A stretch of 64,000 bases of DNA from Fomitopsis serialis (Eukaryota > Basidiomycota > Agaricomycetes > Polyporales > Fomitopsidaceae). Below, in pieces: positions 12,589 through 25,639 of the stretch. The notes beneath the pieces were generated by a model. The model did not search any database. It was given only the letters and a program-made list of their open reading frames with translations, and was not told the origin of the DNA. The stretch spans positions 434,001 through 498,000 of the forward strand of contig NW_025954969.1 of NCBI RefSeq assembly GCF_022376445.1, written 5' to 3'. Each line of letters opens with the position of its first letter. The stretch's first letter is position 1. Made by a program: the position numbers and the translations under genes.

Positions 12589-13492
12589 ATGGCCAGGACG
12601 GATGGGCGGAAGCCAACCGATTTGAGGGAGCTCAGCATAGTATATGAGCGGCTAGACAGGGTGGACGGGGCAGCAAAATTCGGCTTCGGTGCGTCCATGG
12701 AGTTCGCACTCTAATGCAGTAACAACTCACCTACATGTCTTACAAGGCGAGACAAAATCGCTCGCCTCAGTATCAGGACCGATTGAGGTTCGCGCCAACC
12801 TCGAGCTGCCCTCGCAGGCGACACTGGACATCCACATCCGCCCGCTGGCCTCGATCTCTGGGACGGACTCCAAAGCACTGTCCACAACACTGAAAGGGAT
12901 ACTCTCCCCTGCACTCCTACTCTCGCATCACCCTCGGACGCTCGTGCAGATTGTCGGCCAGGCGCTTTGCGGAACCGGTAGTGGCAGCGGGATGGGGAGC
13001 GTCGGGCGCGGCTGGAACGCGAGTCTTGTCGCGAGCGTGGTGAACGCGAGTAGCGCCGCGCTGGTCAACGCAAGCTCTGTCCCAATGCGTGGTGTTGTCT
13101 GCGCGGTCGCTGTAGGACGCATACCATCGGAGTCTGGATTGGAGCTAGTACTTGACCCCTCCGAAGCAGAGATCTCTCGCCTCTCGGGCGGAGGCTGTTT
13201 CGCGTTCCTGTTCTCTGCCGTTCTGCCTTCAGGCACGCGGGATGCACCATCAGGTTCCTTGCTCTGGACGAACTACACCACCAACACGCCGTTCGACGAA
13301 GCCGAGCTCAAGCGCGCTCGCGAGCTTGCGGAGGGCGGGGCGCGAGAGGTGTGGAAGACACTGAAGGAGAGCGTAGGCACGATGGACGCTTCACATGCCA
13401 CCACCGTGCGGAAGACAAAGGCAGAACCGGAGGTGATGGAGGAAAACGCTTCCTATGCCGAAGATAGCGACGATGCCAAGATGGAAATATGA
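12589..13492 (+). CDS. RRP46: Exosome complex subunit RRP46 (RNase PH fold)
   Basis: This is a subunit of the hexameric RNase PH-like ring of the RNA exosome, which processes and degrades RNA in nucleus and cytoplasm. Exon 1 (12589-12688) reads MARTDGRKPTDLRELS, the typical N-terminal DGR..ELR segment. One intron (12689-12746) precedes GETKSLASVSGPIEVR, the conserved strand with the GPIEV-type motif. NASLVASVVNASSAALVNAS and PMRGVVCAVAVG match the RNase PH core. The C-terminal 60 or so residues are acidic and lysine-rich (EENASYAEDSDDAKMEI) and lie beyond the core. The frame is intact. In eukaryotes this ring subunit is normally catalytically inactive. Confidence 0.9.
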
Positions 13493-15500
13493 AGGAGTGC
13501 CTCGCACTGCAGTCGTGTATGGCTGCTGTTGTTTTCTATTCTGTTCTGTCTGTCTGACTGTTCCCGTAGCCGTTCTGCGGGGCCCGCCTGACCTTCCTAT
13601 GTGAGAGACAGACTATGGGCTCGAAGTGCGATGACGAAGCTACCTCATGGCTGTGTCCAAGGACTCGCAAAGCCCGTCCCTTCGCCACACCTTCGCAGCT
13701 CACGGTGACCGACACATGTTCGGGCGCTATTACGCAGGCCGCCATCCTCACCAGGGCCGCTGTCATATCTGTAACATGCAATATTGCTCTCTATGCGCTC
13801 CGGTATCCGTGGCTTCGCTAGAGGAGACGCCATCTGTAGCGCCATGGTCCCTATAACCTTCAAGTAATCACACAGATGCCGATGTATTGCGTTCACCGCC
13901 AGAACGAGAACACCGGTACCCAATATGCGGAGGTTCGACGAATGCATATTCCCGAGACGTAGAACATCACGAAATCCTACAATTCCTGCGGAGGTATGTA
14001 CGTGCTATTGCATCTCAACCTGACACAGAACCGCCCCACGAAGGCTTCGACGGTCCCTGGCCGTCGTGGTTCGTGAGTGGACCCACCACATTCCAACAGC
14101 TTCCCCGAGCGCCCAGGAGCTCCCAACGGCAGTACCGTCAGTTTCCCGGTGCGTCTGCCCCGTGGCCAGTGCCTCCCCATGCTCGACCTGCCGTAACTGT
14201 GACTCACCGCACGGGCAGCTGACCCTAGACGCGCTCGCCGCCCGTCCGATGTCGTGTCTGCGCTCGCCCGGAGACACACGTACGTGCGGCGCGACACCCT
14301 TCGATGTCTGCAGTGTGTCGCACATATGGGCGTGTAAGGCTGATCGCACCTGTCCCGAGCGGCGCCGCTCAAAGTCCCTGTGGTCAGCTGGACGTCTCTG
14401 AAGCTCTGGGACGAGGAGCAGGTCCATTGGGCCGTAGAAGTGTGAGTTGCAGCGCGGCGTCGGCGTGCGCAGATGTCAGGAGGTGTTCGCGGTGCGCCGT
14501 GAGGACTGTCGCGTGCTACGGACGACCGAGTCTGAGCCGCGCTAGTACGAGGCTGAAGTCAGTGAAGATGCCCTGAAACATTGTCTTCAAAAACAACGAC
14601 CGTTGTCCGCTGGCTCTGCGTCGCAGATCGTCCGCGCGTGTTGCCTGTAGCAGATCCAGGCGAGTTCATTCGCGCCGACACGGCCACGTCGAGCATGTAC
14701 TCGTAATTGCAGTGGTGGCCATTGGCTTGACGGTCTACTCACACCGTCATGAGCAATATGATAGTCAGCTCGGTCGTCCGTAGCACGCGAAAATCATTCA
14801 TCGCGCTCGATTCGTTCTGGTTTAGTATCACCAGCCTTCCAGCCCGCACACAAACCGTCTGCGAGCTCAGAACCTCGAACTGAAACACACCCTCCGCATC
14901 CTTATCCACGATCTACGAACCCTGCGCGCCCATGCACTGTGTATCGTCAGCCTCGTTGCACCGGCGTGCACCCCAGACTGCAGAGCCCGCTCGCACCCCC
15001 ACCGTCAGGCTCGGTATCTCTCCCACCCCCGAATTGGAGCCCTGAACTGGCCCCGGACCCTCGATGGCCTGATCACTCCAAGCAGCGTCGTCTCGTCCGC
15101 ACAAGCCTATCACTGCAATCCATCGTTCTCGAACCGCGTGTGATGGACGGAGCGGAAGACCAGTGAATGTAATGTAGATCGTGGTGCGGGCCTAGCGCCC
15201 GCTTCTCGAAGGGTCGTGACATTTCGTGCTCTACGTTACTCGTTAAGGTATCTACTAGTGGTATGTACTGAGCGGGGCCATCCAGAGAATAGGCTGCGGG
15301 GAGACTGTGAAGATGATATCTACAGAGGCGTCCGTGGAGAATGACCGGAGCGAAGGCGTATGTACCATAGGATGCCAGTAGAAGAGGGGAGATCCCTGCA
15401 CGCCAGCCGTGGCGCGCATTTTGCGGCGGCGTCGTGCGGACGGCAGCCGGAGATGGGACAGAATAAGTGAAGAGGAGGAAAGGCCGCCAGCGGCCGAGAC
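13493..15500. other. Intergenic stretch, no gene recognised
   Basis: About 2 kb between the convergent RRP46 gene and the minus-strand MTEY-family gene. Several overlapping frames of about 110-140 codons occur on both strands around 13.9-14.4 kb, as expected of GC-rich DNA, but none has a domain signature. No RNA gene or repeat was recognised. Confidence 0.45.
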
Positions 15501-16395
15501 TCAGAAATGCGATGTGGAATGCCGTCTTAGTCGACGAGGCGGCTGGCCGCTCCTTGGTGGGCCCCTGTTGGCCGTGCCGGTGGGGCTGATGGAGGCCAGA
15601 AACCTCTTGAGGAGCGGCTTCTTGGTCGGGCTGCGTGAGCTGCTGGAACTGCCAGTACCCCGGGAGCCCTTCGTGTATGTGACCTGTGTGGTCGGATCGT
15701 GCTGCCGGAGACCAAGATCAGCTCTAGTAGCAGACAGAATAGGAAGGACTCACCACAACCTGTACACGTCCCCCATTAGGCGGGACGATCACATATGACT
15801 GACCGGGCCGTGTAGGCAGGACGTACTCGCGGCCAGGTTCATACGCAAGGCGATAGGTGCTGCCTGGAGCGTACCCTGCCTGCGCCAGGTGTGTGCGGTC
15901 CATCGGGTACGTGGCACGCGCGTGCTGCCGGGATGGGCCCGCGCCCGCGGGAAGGGCACGGGTGGATTCGGCGGCGGCGCCGTCGACGAACGGGGAGGGT
16001 GTGGACGTGGCCGCTGTGCTTGTGGTTGCTGCTGGATGTACTGGCGGTAGTCCACGGATGGCGGGATTCCTAATGGCACTGGTGGCGGTGGTGCTGGTAG
16101 TGTATGGCCACGCCGGTGTGAGGACGGGTGCGGTGAGGTCCGTGATGGCGACTCCCGCCTGGCGCGAGTGTCTGGGATGTGGAGCGGTCGCAGCTGGGTG
16201 ACTGCTTCCCGCGAACGGATGGCGACGGTCCAACGCTGGAGACGACACTCGCTACGTGTGAGGGGGCATGCATGAAGCCCTGAAAGGGTCGGCGAGGCGT
16301 GAATGGGTAGGTATGCTCTGTGCCCAGTCGGAGATCTTGGACATTTTGGCATGGTACCGTTCGTAGGCCTCGGGCGAGTAGTCGTACTCAGTCAT
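15501..16395 (-). CDS. MTEY-family Pro-rich protein, copy 1 (frame-disrupted)
   Basis: Function is unknown. From the ATG at 16395 the protein reads MTEYDYSPEAYERYHAKMSK, then SDWAQSIPT. A long Pro/Ser/Gln-rich, presumably disordered middle follows. A conserved block comes next: YAPGSTYRLAYEPGREYVLP, then TRPGQSYVIVPPNGGRVQVV. An intron (15702-15753) precedes the basic tail TYTKGSRG, KKPLLKRFLASISPTG and RRLRRHSTSHF, ending at 15501. The same order of blocks occurs at 31776-33510, so the two are paralogs. The frame drops one base three times in the middle, so the exact sequence there is uncertain. The basic, Ser/Arg-rich tail could be a phosphorylation target, but that is only inference. Confidence 0.68.
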
Positions 16396-16435
16396 GGCTG
16401 GTGTTCGTGAGGCGAGGTCAAGGGCAGATGAGAGG

Positions 16436-16443
16436 TATATAAG
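16436..16443 (-). promoter_or_regulatory. TATA box of MTEY-family copy 1
   Basis: On the minus strand this reads CTTATATA, about 41 bp upstream of the ATG at 16395. A second TATA-like site (CATATACC) lies further up, near 16555-16562. Confidence 0.5.
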
Positions 16444-16692
16444 CAACGGTGTGCCTGCGCAAAGCAGTGAAAGCGGAAGCGGGGGTCGCGATCAGAAAGG
16501 CAGGAGCTGGCTGAGATTGTCGGGGAGATTGACATAGACGCAGGAGGAGAGGAGGGTATATGTAGCTGCTCCGCCCCGCGCTGGGAGAAGACGAGATGGT
16601 GACGGTCTGCCTCAAGGCCGCCACCTGCTTCACTCCTCGTTTAACTTTTGCTCCCTTTGCCTTTTTAGGCAGGTCCCGGAGCCAATGCCACG

Positions 16693-16719
16693 CGAACCAA
16701 CGGAACCAACGGAACCAAT
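16693..16719. repeat. Three tandem 9-bp units
   Basis: Three consecutive units of the form (C/G)GAACCAA(C/T) lie about 300 bp upstream of MTEY-family copy 1. Being short and near-perfect, they could be protein-binding sites or a small slippage repeat. Confidence 0.5.
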
Positions 16720-19700
16720 TTTATGAATTTGGCGCGCACGCTATAGCACCTCCGCTACGAGCGAGCTTACAATAGTGAGAGAATGCGGACCTACCCTGGA
16801 GTATCAGGCTCTGTGGGGAAGCAAAGACCACACGAGACACAAAACAGAGTTGAGGGTGTCACCGGCGAGATCGGCATGGCACATGCTCAATCAGTTCCGT
16901 GAGGACCTCATAAGGCTGACTCGGAAATGAACACGAGAAGGCAGCGATGTCGATGGATGAGCAAAGCTGGCCACATGCAGACTATGAAGATAGCAAGTTT
17001 CGAAACTCTATGTCAGGCCTTCATAAACATGGCAGGGACCCGAGTCGGAGGTGCCGCAGGTTGCAACGTTCGAGCCGGTGAGTGATTCTCGCATTTCGGT
17101 TCTCGGATAGAGATGCTATGATCATTGCGCTGACACCATACGAGCGTTGCGACGTGCCGAGTCCCGGCGGGTACCCGTCTCGCATCGCGGGCCTTCACAA
17201 GCTTCACAGCATATCGTGTACAAGCTGCTTCTTCGGCGCAGTCCGTAGTCGGCCTCTGTACGATAGTCAATATTTGTCACTTCAGACTGGGCTGGAGACT
17301 GCGGTCGATCATAAGAAACTCTGAACTTGAAGACCGACTATCATCTGGACTAAGCTAGATCAGAGGGCGGCCTCCCAGGGAAGGCAGACCTAGAACCCGA
17401 ACAAGCATGTCCGTCCTCAGGCCTCAGTGCTACCTTTGGATTTGAGTTCGCTGGAATTTGTACGCCGGGAGAGTTGCGTTAAGCCGGGACAATTCCATAC
17501 AGATATTAAATACGCACCACATGCTTTGAAGTGTCCCTGATCCAACAGCAGAGGGCAAAGCTTTTTTCGTCTCCGTGATTATTAGAGTCCTCTGCAGGGC
17601 TGAGCCCTATGATTAATCGCAGCTGAACCTGTGGGAATTTAAGCAAGTAGTGGCGGACAATCTCGAGGGCCGTATGGTAGACGAGGTACCGTGGCGTTAT
17701 GGATCGTTTGATGCAGTCTCATTCAACGTAGGCTTGCGTGCAACTGCCAAGTGGATGCAGAGGATATGATGTGATCGGCCTGTGGCTGCCCGGCACAGTA
17801 AGAAGAGGTAAAGGTCACACGAGAAACCTTCCTGCGGCATTTGTAGGAGTCAAACCTGAGTCAACGTCACTGAACTCGAAGTTCGGATCGATATAATGAC
17901 TATCCACTAGGTGAAACTTTGTCAGACTCATCTTTCAAATGTAGATGTCGAACGCGAACTTGAGTGTCGCGAATGTCACTGGCATTGCAGGGCAGTGACC
18001 GAGTGGGGCCAATACGACGAAGAGGCACTGAATTGATCTCTTTCTCACATGGATGAGGGTGCAGCATCTATAGTGTGTAACCTTCAGTGACCCGAAACGT
18101 GTACACGTGTAACTCAATCTTACCAGCGAATGAGTTCAGTAAGCAGGGCACGATAACAAAGTCCACGAAGCTAGGACTGTACGTATGTCATACGTAGTCA
18201 GTCCGCCGGCTGCCATGCTTGATGGACATGCGAGCGTACATCCTGTGAATCGGGAGCCGCGCACCCTCGGAATGACGTACAGGAATCCTTCAGCATGGCA
18301 CTCACTTACGACCGTGTGCCCCTTCGTGTGCATGCTCTCTCGTGGAACGCGTCCTTGAGGCTGTTTACTCGCCTTCAAAGACTAGGAAGTAGCTAGACAG
18401 GGCATCGATGTATATTCCCCTGCTCGACGCACCAATCGCTGTTCGCACATTAGACCATATCAGGTATCACTGCACCTTCCGCAGTATCTCCCCGCCACAT
18501 GGATTGCGGAACGCGTCTACACCCCAGACCGATCGCCCGTGTGGAGAGCGCGAACCCACTCCTCGCATCAACACTCGAGCGCCTCACCCCTTCATATCGC
18601 TTCGATCTCAGGTAAACCAGCTACCTTATGCAGCGTTTCACCGCCCCCAGCAGCTCGCGAGGCGCTGCCGTCCCACAGAGAGCCGCGGGAGATGAGCGTC
18701 GGTGAGAACGGAGGGTCACCCTCTACCCGACCGCACCACCTGACGGCATCGTGGCGTCGCGCTAGAAGAGCGGCGCCTGCGGTGAACCCGAATCCCTCGC
18801 CAGGCTGGGGTGACCACTGCCAAGCGCAGCAGGCGGTGCGGTCGTATGAGCATGGGCGAGAGGGCGTATGTCGATGCTCCAGCAGTCGGATGACGTCTGC
18901 GAGAGTGGCGAACCACTGAGATGCTGCGGCGTGGGGTAGGCATTGCGGGCTGAGCTGCTCTCGAAGGCCGGCGTACGCTTGACGCTACGTCCAGCTGACC
19001 GACGACGAACGACAGCGCGCGCCATACCTGGGAATTCCTTGGGCTAGATGGCCCACAGGGACACGTCCGACGGAACGCTCTCCTGCGTGCGGCGAGCCTG
19101 AATGAATGCAGTGCGTACCAGGTATATTTGGGTACGACGCTAGAAGTCGGGCAGTGCTCAAACACGATCGAGAGTCAGCTGTGGCCCACGACCTCGCGTT
19201 ACGGTGGCATCTGGGAATAACTATGGAATGAACGCACCGTCTCCCTGACTGATCTCCGCATCGTAGAGATTCACGCTGACGGGGCTCCACGCAACTGAAG
19301 AGACCTGTGTCGAGAGTGTCCATGCGCCTTCAGATGGTGGCCGAAGGGGTGACTGGGACGCTTCCCCGGACGTAGCGGACTGAGGACACAAGGAGCATTC
19401 GCCATCTTCTTGCTCCGTCAGCGTGGACGGTACATTTGTTGATCACGAAGTGCTGCACCGCCGACTGTTATGAAATCGTTGTAGTACTTATCCGGAAAAT
19501 GACCGACCACTTGTCGATAAAGAGGAACAGTGCACGCAGAAAAAAAGGGAGTGCGAGGCGACCTGAGCGTTCAATATTTCAATACTTGGGGTGGCCGAGA
19601 TCCCGGCCCGATACAGTGGCGGGGTTCGTTGCGGTCACGTGGTAATGTTCCAAATCTCGACTCGCGGTCGCGCGCCTTCGTTCTCTCAGCTCTCCCCCAG

Positions 19701-19747
19701 CTCTCCCTCCAAAACATAGGCTAGGACAGCCCGAACAGACGAAGAGA

Positions 19748-22700
19748 ATGGACAGATCAACTCCAGGCGGCGCGGGCGTTCTTCGATGGGCCGACAGTAT
19801 TCGCCTTGCCATAGCCAAGGATCCCGGACGACAGCTGTTGCACGACCAGATTCAGAATACGTTCGATTTCTTGGATGATTACATGGAGAACGTGTTGAAG
19901 GGTCCGAGGACGGAGTAAGTGGTGAAAAGGATTTGTCAGCCGATTACTGACTTGAGCAGGTCGGTCCGGAACTACTTAAGACACCTGGTCGTCGGAAGAA
20001 CGCGCCCGCGCGTACGAGGTACACGACGGCTACAGCTGCGAAGAAGGGGGTCGCGATGTCATTAGACGTGAGTACGTGCCGCGGTCGACGAGTACACGCA
20101 ATTGACAGGACCAGAGGAGCGATGACGAACGAGAGAACATGCACCCGTGAATAGCTTCTACAAAACGCTTTTGGAAGCGAAGGACACTCGGGACGATGGA
20201 GAGGCTAGCAAAGTGCCTGTGGCCCCAACATCAGATGGGCCGCGTCTCCAACAGAGTAGTGGTCAAGTACGCGGTGTAGACGAAGTGAACATATCTGGTA
20301 CGTCTTCAGAACAAGTAGCGACGGAGCTGTCTATCATCGCCGAGGACGACGAACCAGCGGAACGGACACGAATGTCTGCCCTGCCTCTCTCTCCAGTGAA
20401 GGAGGTTTCCCAACCGCTCGCAGTCGGGACACTCACATTGGAGGAACCGGAGCCCGCTGCAAATGCCCCGACAAGCATGGATGTAGACGAGCCAGTGCAG
20501 ACTGACATGATGTCCACTACGGATACTTTCCATTCTATCCCACTCAGTTCTCCCTCGTCGCAGCAATATGCCACGCCTGCTCTTCAAGGCCCCTCGCCAG
20601 CCGTCGACGAGCCGCGGGATGCGCAGGAACCACTGCCCATCGTGCCCTCTACCTCAGCCGTTGACGAGCTAAGCGTCCCTCTTCGAGACGAACCATCATC
20701 AGGGAGCCTGGGTCGCAAACCAAGTCTCTCGCAGATTACCCTGCCTGCACCGTCCCCGTTGCACAAATCGACGCGTTCAGGCACAGGGCGTGAGCCGTCT
20801 ATGGGCACCGCGCTCGGTCCTGGTCAGAAGCGCGGATCATGGCTAGTCAAGGCGCGCGAGGTGAAAGCGATGGAGGTCGCAGGTAAGCGGACGAGCAACA
20901 CGCTGGGTACTGGGCTCGGTCTGGGAATCTTGGGCACGAAGCGGAAGAGTGGCGAGATGATGGACTTTGGCGGGCCTGGTGGGGCTGCCGCTGGGCCGTC
21001 GAAGGGCGTGGAGGACGAAGAGAGAATAGCGAAGGTCGTGAAGCTGACCGAAGACAGCGATTCCGCACGGAAGGGCAAGGTCAAGCTGATGTCCGTCGAG
21101 GAACCTCCCTCACTGTCTCCTAGGCCGTCCGTGGAAATGAAGATTCGGGCTGCCACCGTCCCGCCCGAAGACTTCACCGCTCAGATACAAGTCGTCGATC
21201 AGGACGAGCCACTACTGGATACGTTTAAGAAGAGGCTCGAAGGTTTCGGCGCGAGACACGGCAAGAGCATGGGCAAGTCGCTCGGGGGCACCGCAGCGCA
21301 GCGCTCGCAGAAGCTCGCGCTGCTGCAGAAGCGCGGGTGGCAGAGAGAAACAAGCTGGAGCGGGGATCGGATGTCGGTGTCGCTGCCGAGGGAAGTATGG
21401 CCAAGGACGGCGGCAATGTTGTGGAAGTGGTGTCTGCGCCTTCTCCGAGTCTGCGGCAGTAGCGGACTCACACAAGAGACTGAGCTTGTCGGATTTGATG
21501 GGTCCTTCTGAGAAGAAGGAGCGGACTCCTCCGTCTGGCCCAGAGCCGCCGTTGCCCGCACTTAACATCGAAGCAGCAAGCGCGAACGAGGATACTAGCG
21601 TATCGACAACCCCGCCGCACTCGCCTCCACGCATGGCCCCAATGCTCCCTCCTACTGGTCCGGTATTCAGCAAGCCGCCTGCTGTCTTCGCAGCGCCACC
21701 TCCCTCGTCCTCCACTGCCCAAACTTCGAAGGCGCAACCCGCTGCTGGTCCCAGCAAGGACTACTCCTTCAAGATGCCTACTGGCAATCCGTTCTCGCTA
21801 CCCGCTGCTATGACCCTCGGGGTCCCCGCCAAGCTGGGATCGCCCAATAGCCAGAAGGCCGGTGGTGGTCTCTCAGCGCAGTCAAGTAAGGCCAGCGTGT
21901 TCTCCGACGCGATCTTCGATAAGGAGGACAACATCCCCGCGTGGATGCCACACTCGCAGGACACGGAGTTCTCCCTGCAGCCGACGCAGTCGCAGAATAA
22001 GTTCGACGACGATGACGACGACGACGACAGCTGGCACGTCGACGACAAGTTCGCGCCGCATCAGATATGGACGCCGTTTGGTTCACGTCGGCGGAGAACA
22101 GGGACGATACGTGGAGCACGCTCCCGAGCCGAAGCACGAGCCAGAAGGGCGGCGATACAGGCTTCGTCACTACGAACTTCACGAAGTCGTTCGTGGCGAA
22201 GAAGGACGTCGAACAAGTTGAGGAGGCCCCGCCTGAGGCTGAGATGCAGTCGTCAAGTGCGATTCCCATTGAGTTTGAAGCTGAACACGAGCAGGCGGAG
22301 GATGAGCAGGAGCAGGACGCTGCGGAACAGGATATCGCGGACGTGGCTATGGAGGTTGATGAGCTCGTAGATGATGAGGACATGGACGAGACGGACCTGG
22401 AAGATATCGCCATTGGGGCCAATCGACGGTGAGCCTCGTCCAGGTATGTTGTTCTCTACCGACGGATGGTTCTGTTGCTAACGCGACATACGACATGTAG
22501 TCCAACCAGCCTGGTGCGGAGAGAAGCCAGAGTCAACAATCTATGGCGTCCACTGCGTCGTCGTCGCAGCAATCTCAAGTTGGTATCATCGGGCAGGCCA
22601 CCAAGTTCATGAGCAGCATGCTCGGTGGTAGCAAGAAGAAGGAGCCTGTCAAGAGCCTGCAGCTTGCTGCTCAGGCGGCCAAGAAGGTGCGTCTCGTGTA

Positions 22701-23743
22701 ATATATCTGCATGACAGGATTCCTAACAGCGGTGCCCATAATAGCAACAAGAAGAGATCGAGAAGAAGGCTGCTCGTATGAAGGAGATGGAGAACCGCCG
22801 CCACCTCGTTCAGCAGCGAAAAGCAGAAGAGGAACAGGCGCGTGCCCAAGAGGAAGAGAGGAAGATCAAGGAGGAGAACGAGCGGCGCAAGAGGGAGCGC
22901 GAGGAGCATACTGACAAGCGGCCGCTCAGCCGCATGGCCAGTAAGAAGGTAACGGTTGTCCTCGGATTGACTGCTTCGTCATACTCATTCCCTGTTCAGC
23001 AGCTGGACGATGACAACACGAAGAAACGGAAGATCGAGGCTGAGAAAAAGCCGATCGAGTCGAAGAAACCACCGTCAAAGGAAAAGAAGGACGTTCCGCC
23101 TGCGCCGCGCGTCGTAGCTAAGCCAGGACCCAGCACCGTAGCGCACCCGCCCGGCACGAAGGTCGGGCCCCCACCCAAGTCAGCCATGAAGCAGACCGAT
23201 CTCTCCGGCAGCAAACCTGCTACCGCCACGAAGGTCATCAAGCACACACCGTCTTCCAGCAATCTCAAGTCCATGCCGTCCTCAAGCAACCTCAAAGTCG
23301 GCCCGCCAAAGGGCAAAGCCAAGACACCGGCGCGGGACGACGACGAGCCGCAGCCCTCACAGGCGATTCGCGCCCAGATGGCCGACCGCGCGAAGGCGCA
23401 ACTGCAGGCGCAGCAGACCCAGCCTGCGCCGGGGGCGAGCGAGGCGATTGAGCTACCGGACATCAATAGCGAGTACTCGGACTCGGATGACGAGGACCGC
23501 CCGCGGACGTTCGACCCGCCGGAGTGGGCGCAGTCGCCCGAGCTCCGTGCGGCGCTGCAGCAACAGGCGGCTGTGAACCCGGATGAAGTCTTTGGCCAGA
23601 TCCCGCCGCTGAGGATGGAGGATATGTTCAGGACGCGCCAGAGCAGGTTTAGGGCGAGGACGAGCTCGGCGAACTGGAGTGGCCCGGATGGGCTCACGGA
23701 GGAGGAGGAGAGGGAGTATGCACGGAGAATGGGTTTCAAGTGA
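19748..23743 (+). CDS. SLI15: Inner centromere protein (INCENP/Sli15), frame-disrupted
   Basis: This is the scaffold of the chromosomal passenger complex, which localises and activates Aurora kinase at centromeres and the spindle. The N-terminus (ILRWADSIRLAIAKD in its typical setting; here VLRWADSIRLAIAKD) and HDQIQNTFDFLDDYMENVL match the fungal centromere-targeting end. A long Ser/Pro-rich middle follows, with a run of Asp (22005-22030). A charged coiled-coil-like stretch at about 22745-22920 is rich in Glu/Arg/Lys. The C-terminal IN-box reads RTFDPPEWAQSPELRAALQQ, then NPDEVFGQIPPLRMEDMF, and should bind and activate Aurora. Introns include 19915-19959, one ending at 20108, one of about 58 nt before 22745, and an in-frame 51-nt intron near 22949-22999. 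The frame drops one base at about 19960, 20143, 21350, 21445 and 22060. The gene is normally essential, so true loss would be surprising. Confidence 0.86.
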
Positions 23744-23947
23744 GTGAGTGTCTGTCGACTGTGGATCTGGGGGTCGCTTTCCACTGTATTGTTAGCATGA
23801 ACGTAACTTATGCTCGAGGTTCTACACGCAAGGACAATCATGCATTAGACTCTTATGGACTAGTCATCATGCAATCCATTGACATCTCCACAGCCTGACT
23901 ACGATCGCTGTGATGGATCGCAGGGGCATGCAGAAATCGACGAGCGG

Positions 23948-24838
23948 TTATCCACCCGCCTTGGCCTTCTTCATCTCCCTGTACATATTGATTGCCTTAA
24001 GACGCTCCTCGTCGAGCATCGCCTTTTGTGCCATGGAGAGCGCACCTTGCCGCAAGCTAGCGGCGCCCTCTCCATTGGCAGCCGCGTCTGAGGACTTCGG
24101 TCGTTGCTTTGCTCCTCGTGGTAGCTTCTTCAACTCCGGAGGTGCATGCACTATGTCGTTCAGCCGTCGAGGGGTAGAGGTAGATAGACGTTCGAACTCT
24201 TCGGGTTTCTGCTTTCCTGCGGCCGAGGCTTTGGTGTCGGTCGATTTGTTGGGTTCCGTCTGCGTATCGTCGTCCGGCTTCGCGCACTAGGAGCCGGTGC
24301 ACCCTTCTTCGTTGTCTTCGTTGCTTTCGATGTCGCCTCCTCTCCTTTCCTGACTTTTCGCGCCAGAGCGGAGGAATTCTTCATGGCCACGCGTACATCG
24401 CCGCGCATCGAATCCTCCACTCGCCTGGCACGACTCGGTTAGCTCAAAGCTACCTCGTAGGCCATAGGATAGGACCAAAACAGACCCACGCACCTATTGA
24501 AATGTGCCATTGACTCGCCCGGCTGTATCCTCAACTTCGACTTGCCCTCTCCGCCATCCTTGCCTTCAGACTTCCTCCTCTTCCTCGAGGCTCTCCGTCC
24601 CCTCCGCCCTCCTGCAGCTTGCGCTTTTTTTCTTTGAATTCTCCTTGTATCCGTGCCGCGTTTAAGATGCGTGCAGCCCCCTTCGGGACGTCTTCATTGT
24701 CGATGGCATGGCGAGCACCTGGGGGGAGTCGAGCCCTCTTGGCTGTTTGAGTTCGCACCATGACAAGTAGTAGGAGTGAACATACGACTGTGTGCGCTGC
24801 TTTTCACGGAGAGTGCGCTTTGCCCGTTTATGGGGCAT
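23948..24838 (-). CDS. CCDC137-like basic nucleolar-type protein, frame-disrupted
   Basis: A Lys/Arg-rich protein starting MPHKRAKRTLREKQRTQS at 24838. Further blocks are ARLPPGARHAIDNEDVPKGA, GESMAHFNR/RVEDSMRGDVRVAM (split by an intron), RRLNDIVHAPPELKKLPRGA and SMAQKAMLDEERLKAINMYR, then EMKK. The PPEL motif and the EEER-type helix ending in AYR/MYR.LKK resemble human CCDC137, a nucleolar and chromosome-associated protein. The match is by motif memory, so function in this fungus is inference. It lies convergent with INCENP, about 200 bp apart. The frame drops one base near 24603 and 24290, and the exon 1 junction is also out of phase. Confidence 0.62.
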
Positions 24839-25639
24839 GTCTCATAGAACTGCTTCAGATATTGCAAGATGAATTCAAAGCTGCACGACGTGAGATGTGA
24901 TCTTGAGCGCTTGTGCTCATTCGATCTCAGACTATCTCAGATCATGTTCGCGCCTGTTCGCACATTGTAACAATCGTTTTGCAATCATTGTACACTACTA
25001 ACAACAATTCACAGCCTGATAGCTACTGACAACCCATATCTGAAAGTAACGCAAACAGCACCGTTTCGCACAGCCATCGACCATACTAGAAAGAATGTGG
25101 ATGCAAGGAGTCAGTGAAGCTAACGAAGTCTCGCTACTGGGCCCCCGACTCGTGGCAGTACGAGCCACATTTCCTTGAAGTTGCGATGAGAATCAAGTCA
25201 AATAGCGCAGGGTGAGTGTGCTCAGTCGTCTTGAGTTTTGTACAGTACATGACAAATAAACGGGTTGCTCAATAGGTCGCGAGTTGCGACGCGCGTTGCT
25301 GCTCGTCGCTATTACGAGGACGGTGACAGTGATCGACCAAATACATCGCAGTAAGCCCGTTCAATTAGCACGCCGCGGGCTTCGTTCTGTTTTGCGCATT
25401 GCGCGATCGTTGGTATTGGCCGCACGGGCGGGTTTCGTGGAGCAAGGTTCATGATGGACAGCTTTGTGCGAGAAGCTGTCATTTTTGTGACACGGGAGGG
25501 CCCACTGGTACCACATTCCGATGCGCTTCCATGAGTATAGCAAACAGCCATAAAATGTGTGAACGCTACTGTTGTCAGCTTTCCCGACCCCTCGCGTCTT
25601 GCCTCAACGCCCCTCGTGCTACTTCCGCTCAAGCTCGAG
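24839..25639. other. Intergenic stretch between divergent genes
   Basis: About 800 bp between the minus-strand CCDC137-like gene and the plus-strand DUF6535 gene, presumably a shared promoter region. The first half is AT-richer than its surroundings. No repeat or small gene was recognised. Confidence 0.5.

Larger units (their letters stand above)
16396..19747. other. Intergenic stretch, no gene recognised
   Basis: About 3.35 kb. Beyond the promoter of the neighbouring minus-strand gene and a three-unit 9-bp repeat at 16693-16719, no domain, RNA gene or element ends were found. Frames at 18.4-19.3 kb overlap on both strands without recognisable motifs. Confidence 0.45.

Noticed and set aside
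14005..14427. Overlapping 110-140 codon frames on both strands
   Set aside because: They overlap one another in GC-rich DNA and have no domain pattern.
22949..22999. Seventeen-residue insert in INCENP (VTVVLGLTASSYSFPVQ-like)
   Set aside because: It is flanked by GT and CAG, has hydrophobic content foreign to the charged region and a length of 51 nt, so it is read as an in-frame intron.
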